NCBI RefSeq assembly: GCF_011290505.1
Contig: NZ_JAANPV010000012.1
Location: 1-64,000, forward strand
Source: Paenalcaligenes suwonensis
GTDB lineage: Bacteria > Pseudomonadota > Gammaproteobacteria > Burkholderiales > Burkholderiaceae_B
Direction: 5' to 3'
DNA length: 64,000 nt
The notes under the pieces are model-generated. The model made no database searches. It was not told the DNA's origin and saw only the letters and a list, made by a program, of their open reading frames with translations. Shown here piece by piece: positions 35,946 to 46,125 of this stretch. A program made the position numbers and the translations under genes. Numbering within the stretch: the first letter of the stretch is position 1; each line of letters begins with the position of its first letter.

Positions 35946-37307
35946 ATGACTCAATCAATAGAACAAACGGGGCAGACGACCCAACAGCAAGAAGTACAAA
36001 CTAAAGCCGCAGGAGAAGAGTCACTAGCCCCACAAGGTGTGCGTATCATGGGGAAGTGGTCGTATTTACTGGCGTGGTTCGGAGGGTGTGTCTCCATAGG
36101 GACGTTTGCTATGGGGTCCAGTATTGTTGGGACGCTTAATCTTTTACAAGCCACACTGGCTATCGCCATTGGGTGCTTTGTGATTGGGATTGCGCTAACG
36201 CTAAATGGGGCTGCTGGTTATAAATACGGCATTCCGTTTGTGGTGCAAGCGCGTGGTGCATTTGGGTTTGCTGGAACTAAGTTTCCGGGCTTGGTCAGAG
36301 CGATTCCCGCCATTGTTTGGTATGGCTTTCAAAGTTGGGTAGGTGCAGGGGCACTGAATGCGGTATCGGCCTCGTTATTTGGCTTCGAAAGCATCGTGTT
36401 TTGGTTCGTCGTTTTTCAGTTGTTGCAGATTGCGTTGTCTACGTTAGGGTTTCAAGGCATTAAGTGGCTGGAAAACATAGGTAGCGTGTTTATTTTGGTA
36501 TCGCTGGTGTATATGTTCTTCAGCGTCATCAATAAATATGGTGATGAAATCAATGCGAACTTAGTAGGGATTGAAGGCACATGGGGGTTAGAGTTCTGGG
36601 GGGCGACGATGTTGTTCCTAGGGATTTACAGCACCATGATGCTAAACGTCAGCGACTATTCTCGAGAGCTGCAAACAGGCATGAAACGTGGGCCGCTCAC
36701 TACCTTGTATGCCATGTCCATTTTGCCTTGCACATTGTTCATGGGGTTGATCGGCTTGATGGTGTCAGGTGCAACAGGGCATGCTGATCCTATTGCTGTG
36801 TTTTCTAGCGCTGTCGATAATAAGCCGTTGCTGATCGCCACATTGCTGTTTATTACCTTCGCTCAGGTGACAACCAACGTGTTGAATAACGTCGTGCCGC
36901 CTACGTATGTGCTAATGGATGTGTTCAAAATTCCGTTTAAGGCAGCCACGATTATTGTGGGTTTTGCTGCTTTTCTGACATTTCCATGGGAGCTGGTAAA
37001 AGATGAGTCTGCGGCGGGTTTACAGGTGTTTGTGCAAACCTACTCTGCATTTTTAGGACCGATTTTCGCTGTGATGGTAGTGGACTATTACATCATTCGT
37101 AAGCGTCGCCTGAACTTGGAAAAGTATTACGATGAGAATGGTGCCTATAAAGGTGTGAATTACGCAGGCTTTATCGCTTCTGCTGTGGGGGCTGCCATTG
37201 CGTTGTATTTCTCTACGGTGTCTTGGTACGCGAGCTTAATTCCAGCAGGGTTAGTGTATTACCTGCTGATGCAAAACTGGGGCCATTGCCAGCGCTTTAA
37301 AGACTAA
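35946..37307 (+). CDS. NCS1-family permease (allantoin/hydantoin/nucleobase type)
   Basis: 453 residues with about 12 membrane helices. AGGAGAG precedes the ATG. Landmarks are WFGGCVSIGTFAMGSSIVGTLNL, GIPFVVQARGAFGFAG, PAIVWYGFQSWVGAGALN (substrate site), and LGPIFAVMVVDYYIIRKRRLNL. The family imports hydantoins, allantoin, cytosine or uracil with Na+ or H+. Its place behind a hydantoin/allantoin-racemase gene favours a hydantoin-ring substrate. The N-terminal 30 residues are hydrophilic and rich in Gln. Confidence 0.9.
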   Translation: MTQSIEQTGQTTQQQEVQTKAAGEESLAPQGVRIMGKWSYLLAWFGGCVSIGTFAMGSSIVGTLNLLQATLAIAIGCFVIGIALTLNGAAGYKYGIPFVVQARGAFGFAGTKFPGLVRAIPAIVWYGFQSWVGAGALNAVSASLFGFESIVFWFVVFQLLQIALSTLGFQGIKWLENIGSVFILVSLVYMFFSVINKYGDEINANLVGIEGTWGLEFWGATMLFLGIYSTMMLNVSDYSRELQTGMKRGPLTTLYAMSILPCTLFMGLIGLMVSGATGHADPIAVFSSAVDNKPLLIATLLFITFAQVTTNVLNNVVPPTYVLMDVFKIPFKAATIIVGFAAFLTFPWELVKDESAAGLQVFVQTYSAFLGPIFAVMVVDYYIIRKRRLNLEKYYDENGAYKGVNYAGFIASAVGAAIALYFSTVSWYASLIPAGLVYYLLMQNWGHCQRFKD

Positions 37308-37321
37308 TGTAGCTTGCTCTA

Positions 37322-37356
37322 AAAAAACGCCTTCGGACGTCACGAAGGCGTTTTTT
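37322..37356. terminator. Strong bidirectional terminator after the NCS1 gene
   Basis: Arms of 14 bases (six A plus ACGCCTTCG core on the left, mirrored on the right) enclose a 7-nt loop GACGTCA. It serves the permease operon and the converging ankyrin gene. Confidence 0.88.
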
Positions 37357-37380
37357 GTATAGAGTCGAATAAGATTGCGT

Positions 37381-38220
37381 TTAGGCGCTAACTGCGTGCA
37401 TCGCTTCTATATTACGCACCAAAAACGTTGCTGCTGGCCACTTTTCTAAATGGGCCGTGGCGTAATCCAGTGGGCTAAGCTTTGTTTTATCTAATCGCAC
37501 TACCGTTGATCGCTCGGGGGCCTGAGCAAAATCCACACCATGTTGCATTAATAACGTGATGAGTTCAGTGCCATTTTCTTGCAGGGCAGCTAAGTGATAC
37601 ACGCCTTTTTCTAGGCCTTTTCTGGATGCATGCATGTCTGCTAAGTTAGCGCCGTTTTCTAGTAGTACGTGTACGGCAGCCGGTGCGTTTTTGATGATGG
37701 CCCAGCACAAGGCGGAGTGTAGGTGCTCAGGCGCAACAGGGTATTGCAGCAGAAAATCGATGGCATCAACGTTGTTTAAGCATGCGGCGTCGTTGAGTAA
37801 ACCGTAGTTATCACGCGAGGTTTGCGTCACGTCGCAGCCTTTACTAATCAGGTACTCGGCGAAATCCCTGTCCCACGCATAGCAAATAAGCTGGCTTAGG
37901 AGGTTGCGATTTTGGCAGCCCTTTTTCGTGATGTCTGAGCCTTTTTCTATCAAAAAGGTGGCCATGTCTAAGTTGCCGGCTTCTATGCAAGCAAATAGAG
38001 CGTTATTACGTAAAAAATTACCCAACTCAATATCAGCACCGGATTCTAGCAAGAGGGTAACGGCTTCACGGTTGTTGTTTAATGCGGCGGCGTGTAGCGG
38101 TGTCCCTGTTTCTTGGGTGCTTTTCTTTAACTGTGCAGGCTTTACATTGACTAAGCGTTGCGTGATGAGCGCTAGGTCGTTAATGACGCAGGCGTAGAGC
38201 AAAGAGTTATCGTCTTTCAT
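37381..38220 (-). CDS. Ankyrin-repeat protein
   Basis: 279 residues of about seven ankyrin-like repeats. Clear units are TPLHAAALNNNREAVTLLLESGADI (43-67), NALFACIEAGNLDMATFLIEKGSDI, and SALCWAIIKNAPAAVHVLLENGANL. No signal peptide or membrane helix, so it is probably a cytosolic protein-binding scaffold. One base separates it from the end of the upstream SnoaL-like gene, so the two are in one operon. The partner is unknown. Confidence 0.85.
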   Translation of the reverse strand: MKDDNSLLYACVINDLALITQRLVNVKPAQLKKSTQETGTPLHAAALNNNREAVTLLLESGADIELGNFLRNNALFACIEAGNLDMATFLIEKGSDITKKGCQNRNLLSQLICYAWDRDFAEYLISKGCDVTQTSRDNYGLLNDAACLNNVDAIDFLLQYPVAPEHLHSALCWAIIKNAPAAVHVLLENGANLADMHASRKGLEKGVYHLAALQENGTELITLLMQHGVDFAQAPERSTVVRLDKTKLSPLDYATAHLEKWPAATFLVRNIEAMHAVSA

Positions 38221-38221
38221 G

Positions 38222-38611
38222 TTACTTCACACTGCCAATGTTTCTATCGGCCTCGGCACCTTCTAGCATTAAGGTGGTTTCTTCAATGCGCAAGAAACGG
38301 CCTTCGTGGTCTAGCTCACCAAATAAATACACCTCTTGTACGACGGTAGAGCCATCGCGTTTAGTGACATACACGCAATGCCTATCCGCGTAGCGGTTAC
38401 CGTCACGCAGTTCGTCTAACACTTCGATGCGTACCGATGCCACGACTTCACGCAACTTGCGTATGTGTTGGGTGAAGGCGGTTCTATCGTCCCACACGCC
38501 ATTGGTGCGTTGTCTGTAGTGAGGGCTGAAATGGCGATCAATGACATCACTCAAGTCAAGCTGCTGTTGGTTGAGTAATTGGTCTAGTACGGTATGAATA
38601 CTGATGGCGGG
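38222..38611 (-). CDS. SnoaL/NTF2-like protein
   Basis: 129 residues from ATG 38611 (MPAISIHTVLDQLL; AGGA lies 8 bases upstream). The cone-shaped NTF2-like fold is suggested by the helix LDLSDVIDRHFSPHYRQRTNG, WDDRTAFTQHIRKLR and the C-terminal strands EVYLFGELDHEGRFLRIEETTL. Members are small-molecule isomerases or ligand-binding proteins; the active-site residues vary, so no reaction is claimed. It is upstream of, and adjacent to, the ankyrin gene. Confidence 0.72.
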   Translation of the reverse strand, partial: PAISIHTVLDQLLNQQQLDLSDVIDRHFSPHYRQRTNGVWDDRTAFTQHIRKLREVVASVRIEVLDELRDGNRYADRHCVYVTKRDGSTVVQEVYLFGELDHEGRFLRIEETTLMLEGAEADRNIGSVK

Positions 38612-38774
38612 CATGCGTATATTCCTAGCGGTAAGCAAAGCGTAAAACTCTAGCTGCTTAGTATAAAGGGCGTAGCGATGGTGAGGGGGATAAGCGCTGT
38701 AAAGAAGGCAGCCTAACCTCTAAAATACGGCTTTATCTATTCGCCAACTAGAGCAGCAGGGAAGTACAGAGACA

Positions 38775-39197
38775 ATGAAAAAGAATTATGCATTACAGGA
38801 TTACCCCGTACATACCGTAGAAAAACTGCGGTTTCGTGATACCGATGCACAAGGTCATTTGAATAATGCGGTGTATATCACCTTAATTGAGATGGGTAGA
38901 GTGGACATTTTGTTTGACCCTAAATACGCCTTAGATCACGAGAACAGTATGTTTATGCTGGCACATATTTCAGTGGATTATTTGGCTGAAATCAATTGGC
39001 CAGGTTCGGTCGTGATAGGAACGAAGGTTACCCATATAGGGAACAGTTCTTTTACGACAGAGCAGGTAATTTTTTCGGGTGATGTGTGTGCCGCCGTAGC
39101 GAAAACGGTGATTGTGTGGGCAGACAAAACCACACGTCAGAAGAAACCACTTACCGACGCGGCAAAAACAGCGTTGGCGATGTTACAAACCGAATGA
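38775..39197 (+). CDS. Hot-dog fold acyl-CoA thioesterase (4HBT/YbgC-like)
   Basis: 140 residues. The 4-hydroxybenzoyl-CoA thioesterase signature is LRFRDTDAQGHLNNAVYITLIEMGR, with the catalytic Asp in DTDAQGH. The hot-dog strand pattern continues with AHISVDYLAEINWPGSVVIGTKV. It would hydrolyse short- or medium-chain acyl-CoA in the cytosol. It stands alone, divergent from the SnoaL-like gene, and is 88 bases upstream of a MarR/GbsR-like gene. The physiological substrate is not evident. Confidence 0.87.
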   Translation: MKKNYALQDYPVHTVEKLRFRDTDAQGHLNNAVYITLIEMGRVDILFDPKYALDHENSMFMLAHISVDYLAEINWPGSVVIGTKVTHIGNSSFTTEQVIFSGDVCAAVAKTVIVWADKTTRQKKPLTDAAKTALAMLQTE

Positions 39198-39285
39198 AAG
39201 TAGCGTATCGCCGGTAAAACCGCATAACTTGCTCGTGTTTTCTGCGTTTGGGCTAAACTGAGCGCAGTGAACAACGAGTGACAAC

Positions 39286-39783
39286 ATGACTGAAGAAATC
39301 TCCGCCAGCCAACAGGCAAGGGAACAGTTTATTGAGCGTAATGGTCTGCAAGCCGAGGCCAGTGGCGTGCCCCGAATTGCGGGACGCTTAATAGGTATTT
39401 TCTTGTTGGATGGCGGCCCTATTAGTTTTGCCGAGCTGGCTGAGCGGTTACAGGCTAGTCGGGCCAGCATCAGTACCAATACGCGTTTGCTTGAGCGTTT
39501 GGGCATTATTGAGCGTGTATCCATACGCGGCAAACGCCAAGATTTCTTCCAGTTGCACAATAATCCTTTTGCCTTAGCGGTAGAACACAGTATCCGCGAA
39601 TCATTACGATTTTCAGGTTATGTGGATGAATTGTTAGAACATGGGGATTTGCCTGCCGACGCGACTGCTCGTGTGCAAGCCGCCCAAGATTTTCATAAAG
39701 CAACCGTCATGGCATTGGAAAATTTGCTCATGACGTTGGCGGAAACGGGCTGGTCTATGCCAGGTGCTTCCACCAAGTCCTAA
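39286..39783 (+). CDS. GbsR/MarR-type transcriptional regulator
   Basis: 165 residues. Winged helix at about residues 25-85 (ASGVPRIAGRLIGIFLLDGGPISFAELAERLQASRASISTNTRLLERLGIIERV), the form found in GbsR-like MarR relatives. The C-terminal half is helical, for dimerisation. Possible targets are the thioesterase gene before it or the opposite acetyltransferase genes. No clear operator was noted in the 88-base gap upstream. Confidence 0.8.
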   Translation: MTEEISASQQAREQFIERNGLQAEASGVPRIAGRLIGIFLLDGGPISFAELAERLQASRASISTNTRLLERLGIIERVSIRGKRQDFFQLHNNPFALAVEHSIRESLRFSGYVDELLEHGDLPADATARVQAAQDFHKATVMALENLLMTLAETGWSMPGASTKS

Positions 39784-39815
39784 GTGCGCTGAGTGAAAAG
39801 GCGACGGTAGTACTG

Positions 39816-40325
39816 TTACAGTGTGCGACCCAATAGTTGACCTGGCCAACCTTCTACATCAAAGGTGCTTAGGCGCTTATAGCCGCAGGATTCATAAAAC
39901 CGAATCAAGGCACCAGAGCCTCCACCGTAGCAATCCACGCGTAAACGGTTAACGTGAGCAAAGCGAGCCTGATCGTCAGCAAAGGCGAGTAAGCGTTTGC
40001 CTACTCCTCTAGCTTTAGGGTTGCGCGAGGCAATTAACAACCGTACATAGAGTTCAGGTTCGCTAGCGGGCGGCACATAAGGCATGGCGTCGCCCAGCAC
40101 TAAAGCGGCCAAAATGGTTCCTTTTGTATCTTCCACTACCCAAGCACCCGGCAGGGTGCAGGCTTCGGTGACTCTAGCCTGTTGATGAGGTTGGGATGAC
40201 CAAGGTTCTACGCCCCATTGCTGTTCATTACCTATGCTCATAAACCACGCGACTACTTCATCAAAAATCGCTAATACAGCGGGGGCGTCGGCAGCGCTTG
40301 CTCGACGTATGACTAAATTGCTCAT
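39816..40325 (-). CDS. GNAT-family N-acetyltransferase
   Basis: 169 residues from ATG 40325 (MSNLVIRRASAADAPAV); the open frame begins 7 codons earlier at a TTG that overlaps the upstream stop. The acetyl-CoA loop is in RLLIASRNPKARGVGKRLLAFADDQAR (R-x-x-G-x-G-x form), and the C-terminal motif is LIRFYESCGYKRLSTF. Last of three consecutive GNAT genes on this strand. Substrate unknown. Confidence 0.85.
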   Translation of the reverse strand: MSNLVIRRASAADAPAVLAIFDEVVAWFMSIGNEQQWGVEPWSSQPHQQARVTEACTLPGAWVVEDTKGTILAALVLGDAMPYVPPASEPELYVRLLIASRNPKARGVGKRLLAFADDQARFAHVNRLRVDCYGGGSGALIRFYESCGYKRLSTFDVEGWPGQLLGRTL

Positions 40326-40342
40326 GTTGATGACTGCTACCT

Positions 40343-41380
40343 TCAATATTCTTTAACCAGTGTGAGTGCCGTGCGAACCGTATGAAAACCTAAGCGTTCG
40401 TACAGGGCGACGGCTCCGGTTAGGCTTTCTGCGTCTACACTCAGTACGGCCAAATCCAGGGCCTCGTGTTTAAAACAGTGCAGCGCATGGGCAATTAGTG
40501 CAGTGGCTAAGCCCATACCTCGGGCATGGGAGGTGACGCCTACGACCTGTATATAGCCAAAGCGTCGTCCCCTAGCATGCCAATCTTCGTGTGGGACAGC
40601 ACAAATAATCGTGGCGACTACCGTATCCGAGCCATTGCTAGAAGGGGCTTTGATGACAAAGGACAAATCGGTGCGGGTAGGGCCGCGTTGGTTATCGCGT
40701 AACCATTCTTCCTTACTAACAGGTTGTGAGCCCCAGTGATCACGGAAAGCATCGTTGTGTACGGCGCGTGCCGCTTCTTCGTTGCCTATGTAGCTTTCTA
40801 TGCGATAGCCCTCAGGCAAGGCAGGTGTAGGTAAAGCGTGGTCTAGCTCGCGCTCTAACTCTAGCCATGACCTAATGGTGCGATAGCCGTTTTCCTGCGC
40901 TAACTGACAACTGCTTTGTACGGAGTTCCATGCGGCAACAGCCAATAAAGCGGGGGCAGTGGCATCAAGGGTAGAAAGAAATTGCTGCCCGCGCTCTTCT
41001 TGCCACGTGAGTAAGGCGGTACCTATGCCTTCGCCACGACGCTCAGGGTGCACCATCCCTTCTAAGTCTACCCAGACTAAGGTGTTATGTGTGGGGCTAC
41101 CAAATACTAAGCCGTAGGCCACGGCTCGGCCTTGAGCATCCAGTCCAATGACAGAGTCTTGTTCTAGGTTAACAGAGGGTTCGTCAAAAGTAAGTGCATA
41201 GTCTGTGGCCGATGTGGCTTCCCACGGGGAGTCTACGGCATGGCAGGCCTGTGATAGCGCTACTAATAAAGGGATATCGTCGTGACAGACGCGACGCCAT
41301 GCGACGCCGGCAACGCTTGCCGGTAATCGCGGGGTAGGGGATACACACACACGGTGTTTCAGTGTGAGAGAGGTATTCAT
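40343..41380 (-). CDS. Tandem GNAT-domain acetyltransferase
   Basis: 345 residues with two GNAT domains. The N-terminal one (30-180) contains GMVHPERRGEGIGTALLTWQEE. The C-terminal one (195-345) contains VVGVTSHARGMGLATALIAHAL and ALYERLGFHTVRTALT. Tandem GNATs include mycothiol synthase-like and aminoglycoside-type enzymes, but no specific match is claimed. It lies between two single-domain GNAT genes with gaps of 17 and 14 bases, so the three are one operon. Confidence 0.85.
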   Translation of the reverse strand: MNTSLTLKHRVCVSPTPRLPASVAGVAWRRVCHDDIPLLVALSQACHAVDSPWEATSATDYALTFDEPSVNLEQDSVIGLDAQGRAVAYGLVFGSPTHNTLVWVDLEGMVHPERRGEGIGTALLTWQEERGQQFLSTLDATAPALLAVAAWNSVQSSCQLAQENGYRTIRSWLELERELDHALPTPALPEGYRIESYIGNEEAARAVHNDAFRDHWGSQPVSKEEWLRDNQRGPTRTDLSFVIKAPSSNGSDTVVATIICAVPHEDWHARGRRFGYIQVVGVTSHARGMGLATALIAHALHCFKHEALDLAVLSVDAESLTGAVALYERLGFHTVRTALTLVKEY

Positions 41381-41394
41381 GTTGTACAGATTTT

Positions 41395-42135
41395 TTATTC
41401 TTGATTGTTAGGGGTGGGGGTTTCCCAATAGCCAAATAGGGCTAATCCCGATGCTTCAGCCAGCGCGATAGAGGCAAGGTTATCGGCCTGACTACGGTAT
41501 TGAAGTTCGCCGCTTTGTGACATGGCGTATTGCCCTACCGCCCGCAGCAAGCGAGTGGCATGGCCTTTACCGCGCGCTGTCGCCAGAGTCAGCACGCCAA
41601 TATCAAGGATATTGTTGTTGCCCCACGGGTAAATGCTGGCTGCTGACACGAGTTGGTTGTTGTCGGTCACGCCAAATACGGCCCAGTCGTCCAGAGCCAC
41701 TTGAGCTTGATCCAACTCTTGGTCTGTAGTGTGATATTCCAAGTTGGAAAACAGCATGGCATCGTCTTCTGTTAGCTGACGTATGTGTGGGTTTTGGGGC
41801 GTGAGTAACCACGACTCTCGCAGGCTGTTGGGCAGGTAGTACAAGTGATCAGCACCATGCATCACTATGCCTAGATTGCGTAAACCCAAGCGCAGTGTGT
41901 GTTCGGTGAGCAAAGCACTTTCATCCAGAGTGCCGTTAGTACGTAGTGCGTGTGCAATGTCGGGTAAGAGCGCCACATAAGTGTGCGTGTTGCTGATGGT
42001 GTGCAAGATAGTGACACCTTCGTCGGCGTCTAATGCGGGATTCACGCTGATGCTTAGGTGTTCATCGCTATATACAGTGGGGCCTGTAAAGGGCTCTTGC
42101 CAGTATTGGTAAATGGCTTCGGCAAATCGTGTCAT
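41395..42135 (-). CDS. GNAT-family acetyltransferase
   Basis: 246 residues. The C-terminal half is a GNAT fold: IYPWGNNNILDIGVLTLATARGKGHATRLLRAVGQYAM carries the acetyl-CoA loop (ARGKGHA). The N-terminal 110 residues are a less conserved region (YLPNSLRESWLL) that could form a second, degenerate domain. First gene of the three-GNAT operon; its start faces the bkd promoter region across 332 bases. Confidence 0.82.
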   Translation of the reverse strand: MTRFAEAIYQYWQEPFTGPTVYSDEHLSISVNPALDADEGVTILHTISNTHTYVALLPDIAHALRTNGTLDESALLTEHTLRLGLRNLGIVMHGADHLYYLPNSLRESWLLTPQNPHIRQLTEDDAMLFSNLEYHTTDQELDQAQVALDDWAVFGVTDNNQLVSAASIYPWGNNNILDIGVLTLATARGKGHATRLLRAVGQYAMSQSGELQYRSQADNLASIALAEASGLALFGYWETPTPNNQE

Positions 42136-42243
42136 GGTGTCTTATGTGGAAAAACTCAGCGTTAGCGCGTGGCAGTGGCTGGCTACTTATCAGAAAAATG
42201 CCTAGTTGTTATTGGCTGATGTGGGCAAGGTGGAGGCTGTAAG

Positions 42244-42296
42244 TAGACTGGTCTGTTATGGTGTTTTAAAAATAGACCGTTCAGTCTAAACTGAAC
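42244..42296. promoter_or_regulatory. Candidate TetR-type operators before the bkd operon
   Basis: TAGACTGGTCTG (42244-42255) and TAGACCGTTCAGTCTA (42273-42288) share AGAC/GTCT half-sites. An overlapping perfect dyad GTTCAGT-CTAA-ACTGAAC is at 42279-42296. The first closely matches the site at 48592-48607 before the tetR gene. The rest of the 332-base gap (42136-42467) has no gene. Confidence 0.55.
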
Positions 42297-42416
42297 AAAC
42301 TAACTATACCAGTGTTTTTTGTATTCAGAGCAGAAGCGCGTTGGTGACGGTTCATTGATGATTTGAGAAATTCTTAAAGATAGGCGATGATTGATTAACT
42401 GCTCATCAAGCAGTGA

Positions 42417-43700
<1,284 letters not shown>

Positions 43701-43702
43701 TC

Positions 43703-44782
43703 ATGGAACTGCATAAACAGCTAGAGCACGATCTGGTGGATATGACCATGATCCAAGCCTTACGTTCTGCCATGGATGTGATGCTAGAACGCGATAATAA
43801 TGTGGTGGTTTTTGGGCAAGACGTGGGGTATTTTGGCGGTGTATTCCGCTGTACCGAAGGCTTGCAGGCTAAGCACGGTAAAACCCGCGTGTTTGATGCC
43901 CCTATCTCTGAAGGCGGTATTGTGGGCGCGGCGGTGGGTATGGCCGCTTACGGATTACGCCCAGTAGTTGAGATTCAATTTGCCGACTACTTTTATCCAG
44001 CCACTGACCAAATTGTTTCAGAAGCGGCACGCTTACGGTATAGATCCGCTGGGGAATTTACTGCACCGGTAACGATTCGCATGCCCTGCGGTGGGGGGAT
44101 TTTTGGCGGTCAAACGCATAGCCAAAGCCCAGAAGCCTTTTTCACCCATGTAAGCGGCATACGTACGGTGATGCCCAGTAACCCCTACGATGCAAAAGGG
44201 TTGCTGATCGCTTCCATAGAAAATAACGACCCCGTGATTTTTCTGGAGCCTAAGCGCTTGTATAACGGGCCTTTTGATGGGCACCACGACCGACCTATTG
44301 TGCCATGGTCCAAACATGAAAAAGGCAAAGTACCCTCTGGTTACTACACCATAGAGTTGGATAAAGCAGCGATTGTACGTCCGGGCGAGGCGCTGACTGT
44401 ACTCACGTACGGCACCATGGTGCATGTGGCGCTAGAGGCCGCGCAAGCCTCAGGCATTGATGCCGAGGTCATTGATTTGCGTACCTTATGGCCAGTAGAT
44501 TTGGACACCATCGTGGCGTCGGTGCGTAAAACAGGGCGATGTGTCATTGTGCACGAAGCTACCCAAACCAGTGGGTTTGGTGCCGAGCTGACTACCTTGG
44601 TGCAAGAGCATTGTTTCTACCACTTAGAAGCGCCTATTGAACGCGTGGCAGGGTGGGACATTCCGTATCCTCATGTGCATGAGTGGCATTATTTCCCTAG
44701 CCCACAGCGCGTACAAGATGCGTACAGACGAGCCTTGGGTAGTGTGCCCACAGCAGACAACGGACGTACAGGAGGTCAGTGA
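43703..44782 (+). CDS. bkdA2: Branched-chain 2-oxoacid dehydrogenase E1 beta
   Basis: 359 residues from ATG 43703 (MELHKQLEHDLVDMTM). Forms the alpha2beta2 E1 heterotetramer. Landmarks are VVVFGQDVGYFGGVFRCTEGL (ThDP-contacting Glu/Asp region), FDAPISEGGIVGAAVGMA, VEIQFADYFYPATDQIVSEAARLRY and CGGGIFGGQTHSQSPEAFFTH. The stop overlaps the start of the E2 gene as TGATG, giving translational coupling. Confidence 0.95.
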   Translation: MELHKQLEHDLVDMTMIQALRSAMDVMLERDNNVVVFGQDVGYFGGVFRCTEGLQAKHGKTRVFDAPISEGGIVGAAVGMAAYGLRPVVEIQFADYFYPATDQIVSEAARLRYRSAGEFTAPVTIRMPCGGGIFGGQTHSQSPEAFFTHVSGIRTVMPSNPYDAKGLLIASIENNDPVIFLEPKRLYNGPFDGHHDRPIVPWSKHEKGKVPSGYYTIELDKAAIVRPGEALTVLTYGTMVHVALEAAQASGIDAEVIDLRTLWPVDLDTIVASVRKTGRCVIVHEATQTSGFGAELTTLVQEHCFYHLEAPIERVAGWDIPYPHVHEWHYFPSPQRVQDAYRRALGSVPTADNGRTGGQ

Positions 44783-46125
44783 TGGGTATACACATTATCA
44801 AAATGCCAGACATTGGCGAGGGTATTGCAGAAGTTGAGCTAGTAGGTTGGCATGTTAAAGCGGGTGATACCGTGGTGGAGGACCAAATACTGGCTGATGT
44901 GATGACCGATAAGGCGACAGTGGAAGTACCTTCTCCTGTAAGTGGTGTGGTAGTGGCTTTAGGGGGTGAGATAGGCGAGGTGATGGCGGTAGGTTCCGAA
45001 CTGATACGCCTAGAAGTAGAAGGGCCAGGCAATGCGGGGCTAGTCAGTGCATCGGTAGAGACTGCTGAGGCGACTCCCGTGGTTGAGGCACCCAAACCGG
45101 TAACCGCTACGCAGGCCAGCGTGACTCAGGATGCGCCGGTTGCTACTACACCAGTCGCTTCTGCCACTCGCAGTGCCCAGGTCATCCCTATGCGATCGGC
45201 TGCTGTGCAAGGGGCGATAGCACGCCCCACAGGTGCCAAACCCTTGGCATCACCTGCTGTGCGCAAGCGTGCTTGGGAGCTGGGCATAGAGCTGCAATAT
45301 GTACCTGCGAGTGGGCCAGTGGGGCAAATTACCCATCAAGATTTAGATGCTTATATACGCCAACCAGCGGCTAGCGCAGGTGATGCTCGGGCAGTACCTC
45401 GCGCCACGGTTCACGATGACGAACGTATTGATGACATCCCCGTTATTGGCTTACGACGCAAAATCGCTCAGAAAATGCAGGAAGCCAAGCGGCGTATTCC
45501 TCATTTCACCTACGTAGAAGAACTAGACGTTACCGAGCTAGAAAACCTGCGCAGCAAGCTCAATCAAGAATATGGCGAGGATAAAGGCAAACTAACCTTA
45601 CTGCCGTTTATTGCACGGGCGATGGTGTTAGCCATACGCGATTTCCCGCAAATGAATGCACGATACGATGACGATGCCGAAATTATCCATCGCTATGGTG
45701 CTGTGCATTTGGGGGTAGCCACGCAAACAGAAACTGGGCTAATGGTGCCTGTAGTGCGACACGCCGATCAATTGGATATGTGGCAAGTGGCGTCAGAAAC
45801 AGTGCGGTTAGCGCGGGTAGCCAGAGAAAACCGCGCTACCCGTGACGAGCTGTCGGGGTCTACCATTACCTTGACCAGCTTAGGCCCACTGGGCGGTATT
45901 ATGGCAACGCCGGTCATTAATCACCCCGAAGTCGCCATTGTGGGGGTAAACCGTATTGTGGAGCGGCCAGTCATTAAAGACGGTGCTGTCGTCGCGCGCA
46001 AAATGATGAACTTGTCATCGTCTTTTGATCACAGGGTGGTAGATGGTATGGATGCCGCACAGTTTATTCAACGTATACGTACGTTGTTGGAGTGCCCAGC
46101 CTTGTTGTTTGTGGAGGTGCTATGA
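44782..46125 (+). CDS. bkdB: Branched-chain 2-oxoacid dehydrogenase E2 (dihydrolipoyl acyltransferase)
   Basis: 447 residues. One lipoyl domain (1-80) with the lipoylated lysine in [19 protein letters not shown] flexible Ala/Pro/Thr linker follows (85-135), then the E1/E3-binding domain (about 145-185, [19 protein letters not shown]), and the catalytic domain (215-447) with the HxxxDG motif [23 protein letters not shown] precedes the ATG, which overlaps the E1 beta stop. It forms the core of the complex and transfers the acyl group to CoA. Confidence 0.95.
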   Translation: MGIHIIKMPDIGEGIAEVELVGWHVKAGDTVVEDQILADVMTDKATVEVPSPVSGVVVALGGEIGEVMAVGSELIRLEVEGPGNAGLVSASVETAEATPVVEAPKPVTATQASVTQDAPVATTPVASATRSAQVIPMRSAAVQGAIARPTGAKPLASPAVRKRAWELGIELQYVPASGPVGQITHQDLDAYIRQPAASAGDARAVPRATVHDDERIDDIPVIGLRRKIAQKMQEAKRRIPHFTYVEELDVTELENLRSKLNQEYGEDKGKLTLLPFIARAMVLAIRDFPQMNARYDDDAEIIHRYGAVHLGVATQTETGLMVPVVRHADQLDMWQVASETVRLARVARENRATRDELSGSTITLTSLGPLGGIMATPVINHPEVAIVGVNRIVERPVIKDGAVVARKMMNLSSSFDHRVVDGMDAAQFIQRIRTLLECPALLFVEVL

